The position numbers were made by a program, and so were the translations under genes. The notes under the pieces are model-generated. The model had not been told where the DNA came from. It saw only the letters and a list, made by a program, of their open reading frames with translations, and searched no databases. A DNA stretch of 64,000 nt. Origin: Iris pallida. Taxonomy: Eukaryota; Streptophyta; Magnoliopsida; Asparagales; Iridaceae. Where the stretch lies: positions 39,818,048-39,882,047 of the forward strand of contig JANAVB010015600.1 in NCBI GenBank assembly GCA_029216955.1, read 5' to 3'. The stretch's first letter is position 1, and the number at the start of each line of letters is the position of its first letter. This document shows, piece by piece, positions 11,526-24,024 of this stretch.

Positions 11526-12901
11526 TGTCACGACCCGCACCCTGTATAGGAGCACGAAAAGTGGGTACGTCCAGCCTACGCCGCAGTATCGGCGGTAGTA
11601 AGCTGTCCTAGGTTGCTAACTAATCTCATACAGTGTATATAATGTACTTGTCCAGATATCAGCTCCGAATGGAGGACAAGTAAAGGGTATGATATACTCA
11701 ATCACAGTCTAAAGCACGATAAGATAACACAGAAGTTATACCTAAGGAGTTAAAGACAACAACAACTAACTACTAAAATAATACAATATTATCTCAAACA
11801 AACTTAATACAAACTCAATATCTTAACTTTAATACAACAAGTCAAAACATGAAAGCTAAAGTAGTCTACTAGCTAATCTCCTGAATCACTCCTGAGAGTC
11901 GGGACCAAAGGTAGCTAATCCCACGCCAGGTCCATGGTAAGTAGGGCATGTGTCCTCAGGATTATCATCTGTAATATTTTCAACAGGTCCAATCAGGACA
12001 GGAACGAGTACAACTCATCCAGAAAATCTAAGTAAATGACAAAGAACTATAAAGCAGTTATAGACAGTTTTATTGATGAGTATGGCAGTTTTATACAGGT
12101 AATGATGGCATAGAGAAACAGTAAGATACAAGAAAAGAAAGGTAACTAAAATAAGAGAAGAATCATGGCAATGAAGACGGTAATAAAAGCTAACTGAACT
12201 AGAATAATATATATGAGTCCAGACAGTACGATATAAGTCTAATGTAATCCCAGTGTGAGTTCAGTCCATATAATCCGATACCAGATAATTTCTGGTACAA
12301 GATGAGTCCAACAGTGATCAATGAATCCAGGGTGAGTCCAACTATGATCTAACAGTGTGTTTTAAAATACCGAGGTCGACATGTAAACGGCTGTAGGTAT
12401 CAGGCACATCTCTCACTGATCAGGCAAGAGATGGCTATGCTTTCGGTAGATTCCAGTTGGAGATTCCGGATTTGGGGTATGTCTACATGTCTTACTCAAT
12501 ATTTCCTCGCCCAGCAAGTGAATCCAAAATCGACAAAAGAATCGAGATGAGTCCGGCCAATACATGATGATTCCAGAAATGATTCCGGAATGATTCCAAT
12601 GACTCCAGTAATAGAGGCCAGCAAGTAAGGTATGTGTCGAATACATGAATCCAGAAATATCCATACGTATTGATACAGAGAATCACATAGAACTAACTAG
12701 AACTGAAATACAGTAATTGACAAATAAATGAGAGAACTATCAGAGAATGTACTCGCCTGATACTCTGAAAAGAGTAGTGTAATATCAGATGTCTTCACCA
12801 GGATCACAATGTCCTAAAATAGAGTAATATAATTATGACATGTCCAAAATGAAGGTAAATGAAATCTACAATACAATCTATATGAATTCTAAGCCAATCT
12901 A

Positions 12902-13655
12902 GGTCAAAGTCAAACTTGGTCAACACTACAGCCAAACTAAGTCAAATCAAGTCATATTAGGTCACAAGAAGTTAAACTAAGTCATACAAGGTCAAACAAG
13001 GTTAAACAAGTCTAATCTAGGTTAAAGTCAACTCTAATCAAACATTTTAGTCAAACTAGTCAACCTATCTAGGGTTTGGTTAACAATGGTCAGACTAGTC
13101 AAATACTAGTCAATATAGTCAAGCTAAGTCGAGTCTAGGTCAAACTTAGACTAACTAAGGTTTTGGTTAATCATAGACTAGTCAATAAGGTAATTAGGTT
13201 AATCTTGACTAATGGTCAACATCTAGTCAAACTCTATAAGGCTAACTCAAAACCAACCATAGGCTAACATGTCTTAGAATACCTAAGATACTATACTACA
13301 ATTACCTATACAAAATATATCACATGTAATATATATAGATCAACCTTAAATCTTATAATTAAGCTAATCCCATACTCTAACTCAAATCATGACACAACTC
13401 CTAAGTATCTCACTTAACCCCATACATATCTTAATCTACTTAGGACTATGCACATAACCTATATGGTCAAACCTAAACCAATTAGTCAGTAGTCTATGGT
13501 TTAGTCAACTTAGTCAAACTAGTCCCTTAAAGTCCATCTAAGCCCCTTTCTAGGTCAATTAGGTCATGGTTGACCTATAGTTGACTTTGGTCAACCATGG
13601 TCAACAATGGTCAACTATCTAGTCAAACTAGGTCTACTAGACCTAATGGTCAATT
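12902..13655 (-). promoter_or_regulatory. TTGAC (W-box-like) cluster in the solo LTR
   Basis: I count about 24 GTCAA on the plus strand (TTGAC on the LTR sense strand) in 750 bases, against about one expected by chance. Many extend to AGTCAAACTAGTCAA, so part of the array may come from an old short tandem repeat. TTGAC with C or T is the known WRKY binding core. Function is inference. Confidence 0.6.
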
Positions 13656-13708
13656 CTAACTTGCTACTAACCATAGGCTAGTATTCCTAGGGCACTAAGA
13701 CATATATT

Positions 13709-13710
<2 letters not shown>

Positions 13711-13779
<69 letters not shown>

Positions 13780-13905
13780 GGCCCTAGGCTAAGACATCAA
13801 GTCTATATCATATATATATATACATATCTAATATATATATCTAATTTATATATATACCCAACTATATAACCCAACTACGTATATAATACCTATACATATT
13901 CAACT

Positions 13906-13964
<59 letters not shown>
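13711..13964. repeat. Two (TA)n microsatellites
   Basis: Pure alternating TA covers about 13711-13770 and again about 13909-13964, with TA-rich sequence between. CA-rich and TA-rich short repeats continue to about 14300. Confidence 0.95.
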
Positions 13965-13968
<4 letters not shown>

Positions 13969-14439
13969 CACTATATATATAATACTCTATATATATATGT
14001 ATACTACATATATTGAGAGAGAGTGAATGAGAGGGTGAGAGTGTGTAAACAAGAGTGAGTGAGAGTGTGACGGTTAGGCAGTGGTGTGTGTACAAGAGTA
14101 GTGTGTGTGTGTACACAGCAGGGGGGGTTAAACTCAGAAAAAAATTGAGAAATGGGCCACACAACACACACCCACATATGTGCATATATACATAGACCTA
14201 TACATACCTATATATATACATTTTCATACACATACACATACCCACACACTCATATACATATACACACACATATACTATGTATATACACACAAATATACAT
14301 ACATATATACATAAAAATTGGTTTGAAATTCATTTAAAATACTGAAAAATACAAGAATTTACTGTTCATTACTGAACATTGGGGTAAACCTAAAATCAAC
14401 ACAAAACCGTGTTAAGACTCGAGTACAGTGGTTAGTAAT

Positions 14440-15310
14440 CGTGCTCCCATATGTGTACGTGTCGTAGGTGTCCATAGGTGTCCACCACGACATGACACAA
14501 CGTGTCCAAGTGTCAAAAATGAAAATCGAGTAAGTTCAGACACTGTGCAGTGACACAGCGTCGTGCGCAGGTTCACGTGCATGTAGGACACGACACACAC
14601 ATCCACGTGTCTCGTGGTCGTGCCCCTAGGTTCGCCAGGGATAGGGCTACGTGTTCCAGTGTCTATCTCGTGTCCACGTGTCACCAGGACACGACACGAG
14701 ACGCGTATCAGTCGAGAAAACTCGACTGATACACACTGTACAGCGCAGTATGGTGCGGTGGGTTCGACGCCTCATGGACACGACACACGCCACGTGGGGC
14801 CACGTGGTCATGTCCACGTGTATCCTACGTGTTGGGCTACACACTCGTGTCACCACGAGGTATCCTCGACTCGTGTCCACACGACACGACGCGCGTGTCA
14901 AAGTGCTTTGTGCACCCGTGCACAGTCAGTACAAGACCAGTGCACTCGTGTTTTCGTGTCCGATACGACACGAGGTGTCACAAAACTCGAGGGGGGCCTG
15001 TCAGTGGTTGCCCCCACCTCTGTGCCAAGTGGCACGTGTCTACGTGGCGTGGACACGAAGAAATCTGTGTCGGGTAGCAGGGCACAGTGTATGTGCATCG
15101 TGCAGTGAGTTCGTGTCCGTTTTGGACATGGACACGACTCGGATTCGTGCTCAGTCCTAGTGTCTCGTGATCAGCATGCCAAGGGCTACCCAAAAATGTA
15201 TTTTGTTTTGCAAATTAACAACTTTCAAACCATAGTGACATTTCACCAAACACACTAATTTAAGCAAAGATACGTGTCCGATACGGACACAAAATGGACA
15301 CGGGTTCCTT
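14440..15310. promoter_or_regulatory. G-box / GACACG word cluster in the solo LTR
   Basis: About 20 copies of GACACG or CGTGTC occur in 870 bases, and seven palindromic CACGTG sites lie between 14573 and 15040. CACGTG followed by TC or GC is the known G-box/ABRE core of plant bZIP and bHLH factors. A perfect 12-bp inverted repeat with an AAAA loop (arm GTATCAGTCGAG) lies at 14705-14732. GC content is well above the surroundings. Confidence 0.6.
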
Positions 15311-16246
15311 CCAAACTTGACCCACAGCTAGGGTATACCTATATGCATGCAATTATGAAGATAAAACACAATATTAACAAGGTTTGGGGGTATTTACCTA
15401 TTGAGTGAAAACTCAAGAAAATACCAAAGTAAGGGGGGTGTCCTCTTCAAATGATGATGCCCAAATGTCTTGAAAACCTTGCTAGCTAGCCTCCCTTAGC
15501 ATCCTCAATAGTAGGGGGTTCCAATGCAAGAAACTAGGCTCAATTTGGAGCTAAAATGGTTAAGTGGTGAAGGGTTGAAGTTGTAGGGAAAAACTAGATT
15601 TTAAGGGATAATGAAATGAGGCATGAATGAAGGGGGGGGGGGGGGTGTGTTTATATAGAGGGGGGCCATGGTGGTCTGCCATGGGGGTATGGAGGTAGAC
15701 TTTAGGGTTCCCTCCACCTTGCTAACTTAGTTCCTAAGGCTTTGACTAGGTAGATAGATATTTCTAGGTTTTCTAAATATCTAAGAAAGTAATATCTTAG
15801 ATATTTCCAACCTAAGATATTTGCATATAAGCTAACATCGAACATTAGTCTTCTAGGTTAGTTGCTAACCTCTAGATTAGTGCTAAACTAGGTTAGGAGC
15901 TAACATGACACTTAACAACTAATTAAATAATAATAAATTACATAAATCCAAATAAATTCTAATAAATTACCAAAATACCCTTTTGACTAAAAAGTGGCAA
16001 TTTGATATCCCATTCACATGGTTAGGCTCATATGGTCATAGTTAGTCTCTAAGTCATATAATCTCTAGGGTTACATTAGGGTTACACTAGTAGTTAACCA
16101 AAGTCATAAGCCATGACTTAGAAAATAGTTTTAAACTATCTAAAAATCACCAAAATTTATAACATCACTAAATCACCATTATTTAATAATAAAAATAATA
16201 AATTTTCAAAATATCCCAATTTCAGAAAACTGGGTGTTACACCAGT

Positions 16247-17384
16247 CTTTAACGTCGACGTTTATTTTTGTTGCGTAACTGTGATGAATATGCGAGGCAT
16301 CTTTCACACAGAATAACTCTCGACCAGACACTGTGATCGAATGCTGAGTATTGGTAGGGACGGTCAAAGAAGCAGCAAGACCGGCTAAAGCATCTACTTT
16401 TATATTCTGTAATGGAGGCACATGCTCGATGAAGAATCCAGCGAAAGTAGAAGCCAATTCGATTGTCGCTTTGTGATATGGGATGAGATCTTCATGACGA
16501 ACTTCATAATCCCCTCGGACCTGACTAACTATTAGCTTAGAATCACCGTAAGCTTCTAGATAGTCATCTCCAAGTTGTTTTGCGAGTTGAAGGCCGACCA
16601 GTAGGGCATTATATTCAGCCACGTTGTTAGTGCAAGGTTCCATGAGAGAATATGCACGGTGTATAACCAGATGGTCGGGTGACACAAGCATGATGCCTAC
16701 TCCGGCCACAATATTTTCCTTAGGTCTTGTTCTTGATGCACCGTCAAAGAACTTTCGCCAAATGGGGATTTCCTCAGTTGTGGTGTTAGACTCCACTACT
16801 TCATCCGGGATTTCATCGTAGAGTTTGGAAGATTCTGGCACCGGATGAGCTGCTAAGAAATCAGCTAATGCTTGGCCTTTTACTGCCTTCTGAGGGACGA
16901 ACAACATATCGTATGGAGTCAACAACATTGTCCATGTAGCTAAACGGAAATTAAGAGAACCCAATTTAGTCATGAGTATTTTGAGAGAATTGGCTTTAGA
17001 TATGATGTAGATAGTCTGCCTAGACACATAGTGACGTGTCTTCTGGATAGCAAATACCAGTGCGAGATATTCCTTTTCTGCTGGTGTGTATCTGTATTCG
17101 GCACCCACCATCGTATGGCTGAGGTAGCAGATTGTCTGTTCATGGCCGCCTTCATTCTTCTGAGCTAATAGGGCACCAAGAGAATAATCTATAGCACGGA
17201 CATATAACAAAAAAGCTTTTCCATTATTGGAGCCACCAACACTGGGAGGCTTGTGAGATACTTCTTGATGTCATCAAATGCGCGTTGATATTGTTCAGTC
17301 CAGACGAAAATACTCCTTTTTTCATGAGCTGAGTAAATGGTTGACACCTTCAAGAAAGATTTGAAATGAATCGTCTGATGTAGG
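16247..17384 (-). pseudogene. RNase H and archaeal-type RNase H of gypsy C2
   Basis: A long open stretch (17210-16247) covers the first RNase H (LGALLAQKNEGGHEQTICYL, VFAIQKTRHYVSRQTIYIIS), the tether ADFLAAHPVPESSKLYDE, and the second RNase H with FFDGASRTRP, NNVAEYNALLVGLQ and GDSKLIVSQVRGDYEV. The acidic residues of the second domain (FDGAS, AEYNALL, GDSKL) appear intact. The frame ends in the solo LTR; the remainder is at 11341-11525. A frame break lies near 17.2-17.38 kb. Confidence 0.85.
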
Positions 17385-18356
17385 CTACCCTTCCTTGAAG
17401 TCCTGATAGCTCTTTGAGATTTCTTGGGGACGCATATCGTGGATAGCTTTCACTTTCTCCGGGTTAAGATGTATACCCTTTGAAGTGATAACAAAACTAA
17501 GGAACTTGCCGCTGGAGACTCCCAAAAAAGACTTGGTTGGATTCATCTTGAGTTGGTGTGCACGCATTAGTTTGAACACCATTGTCAAATCTTGGAGATG
17601 GTTGCTCTTGAGATGAATTTTAACTACGATATTGTCTACGTAGCATTCCACTGTTTTGCGCAAATGATCGCAAAAAATTATGTTCATAGCTCGCTGGTGT
17701 GTTGCCCCTATATTTTTCAATCCGAAGGACATCACCGTGTACCAGTATACCCCCAGCGGTGTTCGAAAAGATATGTATTTCTCATCGTTGGGGAATATCT
17801 TGATCTGGTTGTAGCCTGAGAATCCATCAATGAAGGACATCCGCTTGAAGCCGTAAGTATTGTCGATCATTATGTCGGTGATCGGTAGAGGGAACTCATC
17901 TTTCGGGCATGCAGATTTCAAATCACGGTAATCGATATAGACTCAAACTTTACCATTCTTTTTTATAACTGGAACAATGTTAGAGACCCAGTCAGGGTGT
18001 TGTTCTTCGCGAATGAGCCCGCATGAAATAAGCATCTTGACTTCACTCTCGATGGCCTCCATGATATCTGGTCGGAACCGTCGTTGCTGCTGCTTCACTG
18101 GCTTAGCTTTGGACAAAATATTTAGGCAGTGCATAGCAACTTTAGGGTCCAAGCCTGACATGTCTTCATAGCTCCATGCAAAGACGTCAATGTATTCTAT
18201 TATAAGCTGTATAAGAGATTGTCGTTCTTCGCCAGACAGACTTTTACTGATGAAGATTAGTTTAAGAGATGATTTATCTCCTAAATTAACTTGGACGACT
18301 TCGTCTTCAGCAGGTGGTTCATGTTGTTCGAAATGTAACTTCCACCTAGTATCCAT
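17385..18356 (-). pseudogene. Reverse transcriptase of gypsy C2, active site altered
   Basis: Two adjacent frames (18356-17943 and 17921-17385) carry RT motifs: MPGLDPKVA-like start (MSGLDPKVAMHCLNI), MLISCGLIREEQHPDWVSNI, VPVIKKNGKV, then ACPKDEFPLP, GFSGYNQIKIFPNDEK and PFGLKN-like SFGLKN. The polymerase box reads YVDN instead of YVDD, so a catalytic Asp is lost. A short frame gap separates the two halves. Confidence 0.85.
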
Positions 18357-18399
18357 CTTTTGAGCCCATTGTTCAAGCTAGATTGATTGGACATCATCT

Positions 18400-19568
18400 G
18401 CAATTTGGTCAACTGACACCATATTGACGGACAAAGTTGCTTTGAACATGTCTCCAATGTTGGAGTCTGTTCCCAGAGACAGGAATCAAAAGAATGAGAA
18501 CAACGATCCACTTCGACGTTTGGCCCTTCAGGAGTTGTTGGAGGAGTAACGTAACCCAAACCAACACCGTTTTTTGATAATAGTTCTCGGGTTTGCCGGG
18601 AGGAGCAAAGTGACATATTGGCAATCGTCGCCCTTGACCGTAGTTTAGTCCCTGGTCGCTTTTTATATCATATCCCATGTTCTAGATGATATTCTTGCCC
18701 TGCCAACTATATCGGTAAAGTTGCATTTTTCCAGAATTATAGTCATCTTCAGTATTGTGGTTGGGAGAAGTAGAGTCCAGAACGAACTTTCTTTCGCCAA
18801 TTATTCGACCGAAGATGATCAATTCTTCATCCTTCTTTCTAGCTGGAACGATAAAGTAGTGGATATCTTCTGGCCAGACTTTTCTCACAAACGAGGCATC
18901 ATGACCGACATACAGAGATGTGGTCCTATGCCATGCTCTAGGGCGTATATCGTATCTATGTACTGGTTTACAGATTGGTAGACATCGGAGTAATTCAAAG
19001 ATAAACCTTTACTTAGAAAATATGTAAGTTCTTCTTCAGGGATAACATCATCTACTGAAGGTACATTATTTTGAGTATTGATATACTCATTGAGGGGATC
19101 ATTGTCTGGAACATGAGCCACAGACTTGGCCAAGTTCATCACATAGGGTAACTCATCAGGATTGGGAGAACGGACTTCAAAATGTTCCACCCGAGTTATT
19201 TTGCGGAGAGTGATGGTCAATGGTTTGACCTTATCAGGATTCTTCTTTTTGACCCGGATTATGAGAGGCTTTGGAGTACTTTTTGGAGTAGTACGTCCTT
19301 TGACTCGGATAACCAGGGGACCATTACTGGCAGATGAACTCACTTCAGTTTCATCGTCAGCTTCGTTGCCGTCATCCTTGGAGGGTTGAGATTGGTAAAG
19401 TACCGAATCTCTATAGTAGGCTTTAATACCCTTAAAAGGATAGACATCAGCAAACTCTGTCTTCACGATGCCATCGCTGTTGACGTACTTGAAGTACTGG
19501 TGAAGGGTAGAAGGAACGATCATGTTCTCGTGTATCCACGGACATCCTAACAAGACGTTGTAGGACAC
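18400..19568 (-). pseudogene. PR-RT linker of gypsy C2: basic repeats and G-patch-like motif
   Basis: After NVLLGCPWIHENMIVPSTL (end of protease region) the linker holds a repeated basic motif, PLVIRVKGR, PLIIRVKKK and PLTITLRKI. Then come DPLNEYINTQNNVPSVDDVI and the segment MGYDIKSDQGLNYGQGRR. The same arrangement is in A and B, with different repeat numbers. It resembles a G-patch, a known RNA-binding motif found next to the protease of some retroviruses. Role here is inference. Confidence 0.65.
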
Positions 19569-19611
19569 ATTAGTGTCGATTAAATAGCAAAAAACCTCTG
19601 TTCGGAGATCA

Positions 19612-20472
19612 CTAATCTAACACTTGAGACGGATCTTGCCCAGCGGGTGGCTTTTCCCAGCATTGAAAGCCATGATTGTTGTATTGGTTGCAGACAGCTT
19701 GTGCAGAGGGATCCCTAGAATCATGGAGTATACTTCTAGGAATGATGCTGAGGGAGGAACCTGGATTAATATGCATCCGATCCACCTTAATCGCCCCGAT
19801 ATACCCTATATAGTACAGAGGTCTATCATGACGATTATTTTTTAGTAGCATGTCCTCTTGTGAAAAGGTGATGTTGGGCACCACTTCCATAGTGCTATGA
19901 TAGTGAGGACAAGAGACGGGATCTTTAGCGGAAGCTTTGACTTCAGCGAGATAAGAGTCGGCATGTAGTAATACCTCACTTAAGGCTTTTCTCGTCTCTT
20001 TGGAGAGTCGCAATAGATCGAACAAAGATAACCTGACAGGTGTATTGGCCAGCTGTACCAGTATGTCAAAGTTGTAAGGCCGATCCATGCCTTCGGGAGT
20101 TGGTGTCTTCAGAGACTTGTCAAATTGCGTCTCCTTCTGCTTAGCTTTGTCGGTAGTTGAGGACTTAGATGGACCATCTTCTGAACTTGTGGGGGCAACA
20201 GGAGCTTGAGAAGGTACTGCATCTTCTTGTACGGGGTCATAAGTCCGTAGGTAGGTCTTCTAAGATCGCGTCTCGCCAGATAGAACTTTGTAAATGGGAG
20301 AAGACACCATATGGCATGATTTGTATTTTTTGCCCCTCTTTACTTTGGAAGACACCACCCCCTGCGTCATTTCTTGCATAAGGTGTGGATGGACCCACAT
20401 GATCTCTCCACGTTCTGTCGTGAGTGGCACCAACATTGAGTTGTGAGCTGGTGGCAAGTTGACGATTTCCAT
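19612..20472 (-). pseudogene. Protease region of gypsy C2, catalytic Asp lost
   Basis: The segment YNFDILVQLANTPVRLSLFD and NITFSQEDMLL are shared with A and B and lie upstream of the protease core. The core reads INPGSSLSIIPRS, whereas A and B have IDPGSS. The Asp-to-Asn change removes the aspartic protease catalytic residue. An aspartic protease would process the polyprotein. A frame break follows near 19.6 kb. Confidence 0.8.
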
Positions 20473-20531
20473 TACTGCCTTAGGGTTAGGACTACGCCGT
20501 CTGGGACTTCTGTGGGAGGAATGTCACCAAA

Positions 20532-22278
20532 TTAAAGAGAGATCATGTTAGAAGATACGACCCTGTCTTCAGCTTTGAGGTTGATTACTTGGCTGTCGAT
20601 AAGCTGTTGTATCTTCTTCTTTAGGACGATGCAATCCTTGGTAGAGTGGTGCACGTACTGATGATAAACACAGTACTTGGGATAGTTGAGTTGGTTCGCC
20701 TCCGCAGGACGTCGTAGTGGAGGCAATGTCAGCTTATTACCCTTCATCAATGTGTAAAAAATGGTAATAACGTCATTTCATCAAAGGAGAAAGTCTCCTT
20801 GGGTTTGTCAGGAGCGCCCTGAGAATTGGAAGCTCCCTTGAAAGTGTCAACCTTCAAGACTTCATTCCCTTTACCCCCACGGACAGGGATAGTTTGGGGG
20901 TGCTTGCTTTTATCTTCAGATTTGGGTGTCTTCAACCCCAGTAATTCCAGATTAGGGACATCATTTTCAGCTGCATCAGCAGCCCCGATGAAAGCGGGTC
21001 GTGTATCATATTTATGTATACCCAGACAGAACTTCACTGTAGGAAGGAAGTTATGCCGACAAGTATCCATAAGATCTGAGTCTGGTATATCGAAGGGCAT
21101 CTTCAATGCTAGTCGCCTGAAGCATTCGATGAAAGCAATAACAGACTCAGTCCTCCTTTGCTTGGTCTCGATGAGGGTGGACATACTAACATGCATGCCA
21201 CTCTCATAAAACCTGTTGAGGAATAACCTCTCCATGTCTTTAAAAGAATTAATACAACCGTCAGGCAGACTGTAGAACCATTCAAAAGCTACCCGCTGTA
21301 AGGTGATAATAAATAGCTTTGACAAGAACGGATCGTCCCTTGGTAAGTGTAGAGTCTGCGTGTTGAAGTATATCATATGTTGGCGAGGAGAAGTCATCCC
21401 GTCAAATGAATTTAACGACAGTGGCTTGTAGTTAGGAGGACAAGTAGCATTCTCCCATTCAAGAGGATAAGGTTGAGATATCCCCATTTTCTGAAGCTCG
21501 TCTTTGTATGAGATGGTATCGAAGCGGGCAACAAGAGAATCAATTGCATCCTGCTGATTGAGCAGATATTGAGAAACAACTGCTGTATGGTTGTCAGGCG
21601 TCGTTGGCGAAGGACCACCCCCAGCATTTACGAGATTTGGAGGAGGCACAACGGAATGATACTCCTTTTGTAGTGAAGGAGGGTTGTTGCTATGAGCTGG
21701 ACTAGCGGGTACTGGTTGAGGTGGAGGAACAACCCCAGCAGTTTGGACTGCCATGATACTGGTAAGCATATCAGTGATCTTGGCAAATTCCGTTTCAAGA
21801 CTCTCTAGCCGCTTGTTTGTCTGATCACTGGCTTCTTCAGGTCTCTCTCCATCTGCCATGTACGTAGATAACATGCGAGGATAAATAGAGGAGACAGTAC
21901 AACTGGTGCTGATATTGTCTGTCTCTGAGTTGAAAAGACCCTCGTCTTCAGACATGGGAGGTAGATAGTCGCCGTCAGACTCGAAATGATCAACATCATC
22001 TGGAAGGCTACCCCGGCCTGAAGGTCGTCTGCTTCAAATTCTGAGAGAATACTACCCCCAGCTGAACGATCATCGCCCCCAACTTGGGAGTCCTCGTCAT
22101 CTATACGAAATCTCGTCCTTGACCGAGTACCCATATAGACTCCTTCAGATGTAACAGCTCGCTGGCTATCTGTTGGTAGACTTCTTCTTCTTCTGTTCGC
22201 AGAACTGAGAGAAAAAGTTGGGTTAGTGGTCCATCTTCTTTGATTGGGGCTCCCGTAAGGAGGATCCCATGAAGCCAT
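20532..22278 (-). pseudogene. Gag of gypsy C2 with CHHC zinc knuckle
   Basis: The protein starts MASWDPPYGSPNQRRW at 22278, shifts frame near 21.9 kb, and is open for about 400 residues (21955-20747). That frame includes the retrotransposon gag core FEWFYSLPDGCINSFKDMER and LFLNRFYESGMHVSMSTLIE. A frame break near 20.75 kb is followed by CVYHQYVHHSTKDCIVLKKK, a CX2HX4HX4C zinc knuckle typical of Tat elements. Gag forms the particle that holds the RNA. Confidence 0.85.
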
Positions 22279-22637
22279 GTTGGATGAAACACATAGCGGC
22301 TTTTTATCATCAGAGTGATACAGTCGTCAAAACATGGATTGCCTCTGAGGCACTTTCGTTGCTTTGGAGCAGCAACAGTTGATAACAATACTGGTGTATG
22401 GATGTACGCCTTAAATTGCAGTATCCTCCCTCGCTTTACGCTTATGATTTATCATGTTGCGTAAATCGGCGGAAGGGAGTTTTGCCTTAAAACCCATGTC
22501 ACATGTATCGCCGAGCTTTGTATATGGGTTTGTAAGGGGAGTTGGCGCATCCGAACTTAGTTCACGTGCAAGGGCAACCCCCACACCTAAGTTCCGTAAT
22601 GACCTTGAAGACAGCCTCGTATTATACACGATGGGGT

Positions 22638-23402
22638 CTATCTTTTGCTGTGGGCGCATAGACCCTGGAGCATGCCCTTGGACGCATGCTTTCCTGAAAT
22701 CCTGGCAGCATGCCTAGCCCTCCTGGATGTGGGCGCATAGAATGGGTCATCAGAGCCTGGGCACATGGCCCTGGTCGCATAGCCTTTCGAAGACAGAAGT
22801 CCTCTGGCTAGAGTTATGCGTCCACATACTGCCTTGGGCGCATGACTCTGGGCGCATGCTTTGGAAAACAATGCTGTTTTCTTCCAATTTTGCCTTCTTC
22901 GTTTGTGAGCCTCGCTGAGTTTGTCCAGAGCGTCGAACACTTCGATTCTTGGCATTGTAGTATTTTTCTTTGCCAAGTTTCGAGTGTTGAACACTCTGTT
23001 ATTGGTTGCACAAGAGGGAAGTCGCTGGGCTAGTAGAGCCCGGAACGGAACGCACCTTCTTCGTGTCAGGAGCCTCTGGACAGAGTTCTTCGGTTGCATA
23101 TCTTCTACGACATGTGCCCATGTAGAAGGCCTATGCGCCCACGTGACAGAGTTCTTCGATTGCATATCTTCTACGACACTAGTAGGATATGCACCACGGG
23201 CCTTCGGAAGCCAAGTCTTGCGAGACTTGTTTGGCTTCACTGATTTTGAGGGAGTAGAGCCGTCCTTCGAGAGCATCTCTTCGAACGCCTGCTAATCGAA
23301 CTTCACGATCAACATCTTCTGAGTGCTCTCCACTTTATCGGTATCGGATTGCGTCACCACCTTCTCGTCAGAGGAAAAGGTAGTCCCCAGCAGAGTCGCC
23401 AT
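22638..23402 (-). pseudogene. ORF upstream of gag, starting in the primer site (gypsy C2)
   Basis: The ATG at 23402-23400 overlaps the tRNA primer-binding site, which itself encodes the residues after Met (ATLLG). The frame covers 255 codons with one stop (23294-23292). Its N-terminus MATLLGTTFSSDEK is identical to that of gypsy B at 31682, although six of the 14 codons differ at third positions. Further shared stretches include TWLPKARGAYPTS (here) against VWIPKSKAPSDLS. Ogre elements are known to have an ORF before gag, and this may be its relative. Function is unknown. The distal half contains the GCGCATA-type words. Confidence 0.7.
23383..23401 (-). other. tRNA-Arg primer-binding site (C2)
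   Basis: The minus strand reads TGGCGACTCTGCTGGGGAC, complementary to the 3' end of a plant tRNA-Arg apart from about one or two bases. It lies four bases after the LTR end (CCACA). Gypsy B has TGGCAACTCTGCTGGGGAC in the same place. Confidence 0.8.
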
Positions 23403-23700
23403 TTTTGTGGACACAAAAAGAAGAAGAAGAAATACATTTTTTTTATTGGCATAAGGTACCACAAATCAAGTACGCCTGAGAGATCCTGCACTGAGGATCC
23501 CCGAGTACAAAAAGAATTCTGGGGAATGGGACGATGGTGATCAAGCTATATTTGCTCCTTTACTCCATTGACACTCCGATTACAAAAGTGGGAGAAAACC
23601 TAAGAAAATTGCTAACTCTCGGCTCACTGGCAAGAAGGGCAGCAATTTGGCGCTTGAAATGCTCTCCGTTCTGTCTATTTTTGAAGAGGTATGAGACCCC

Positions 23701-23709
23701 TATTTATAT
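23701..23709 (-). promoter_or_regulatory. TATA box of the C2 LTR promoter
   Basis: The minus strand reads TATAAATAG about 300 bases before the LTR inner edge. In gypsy B the LTR TATA box is about 360 bases from the inner edge, a similar layout. Confidence 0.55.
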
Positions 23710-24024
23710 TCGTTTTGTACTGAAATGACTGTTATGCGCCCACATGTGGAAAATACACTGATTTCAATGTGGGCGCATAATACCCTTTGGGTGCATAGGG
23801 TGTAGGTGCATGGACACTGGATGATTGTGGGTAGATCGTAGGGTTGACGTGGCCACATGCTTCGGTGCACGATTGCTCGTGGAGACTGACGTGGCCGCAT
23901 GCTTTGGTACACGATTGATCACGGATGTTGACCGAGTCGTAGGGATCTGCTGCCTTGGGCGCATAGTGTGGGAGTAAATTTATGCACCCACACTTGGATG
24001 CATATTTGATCTGCATGAAAACAA

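Larger units (their letters stand above)
11526..16241 (-). mobile_element. Large solo LTR, 4716 bp
   Basis: Ends are TGTCACGACCC (plus) and GGTGTTACA, so on the minus strand it starts TGTAACACCC and ends GGGTCGTGACA. Perfect 5-bp duplications CCAGT flank it (11521-11525, 16242-16246). TG...CA ends with a 5-bp duplication fit an LTR, and the absence of gag or pol fits a solo LTR left by LTR-LTR recombination. Such starts are common in gypsy LTRs. It holds W-box-like and G-box clusters, two (TA)n tracts and a G-run at about 15633. ORF-like readings at 14.4-15.2 kb overlap on both strands and look like by-products of the repeated words. Confidence 0.85.

Noticed and set aside
14600..15200. Long overlapping ORF-like frames on both strands (up to about 170 codons) in the solo LTR
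   Set aside because: They overlap on both strands and follow the GC-rich repeated words CGTGTC/GACACG, which lack stops by chance. No family resemblance is seen.
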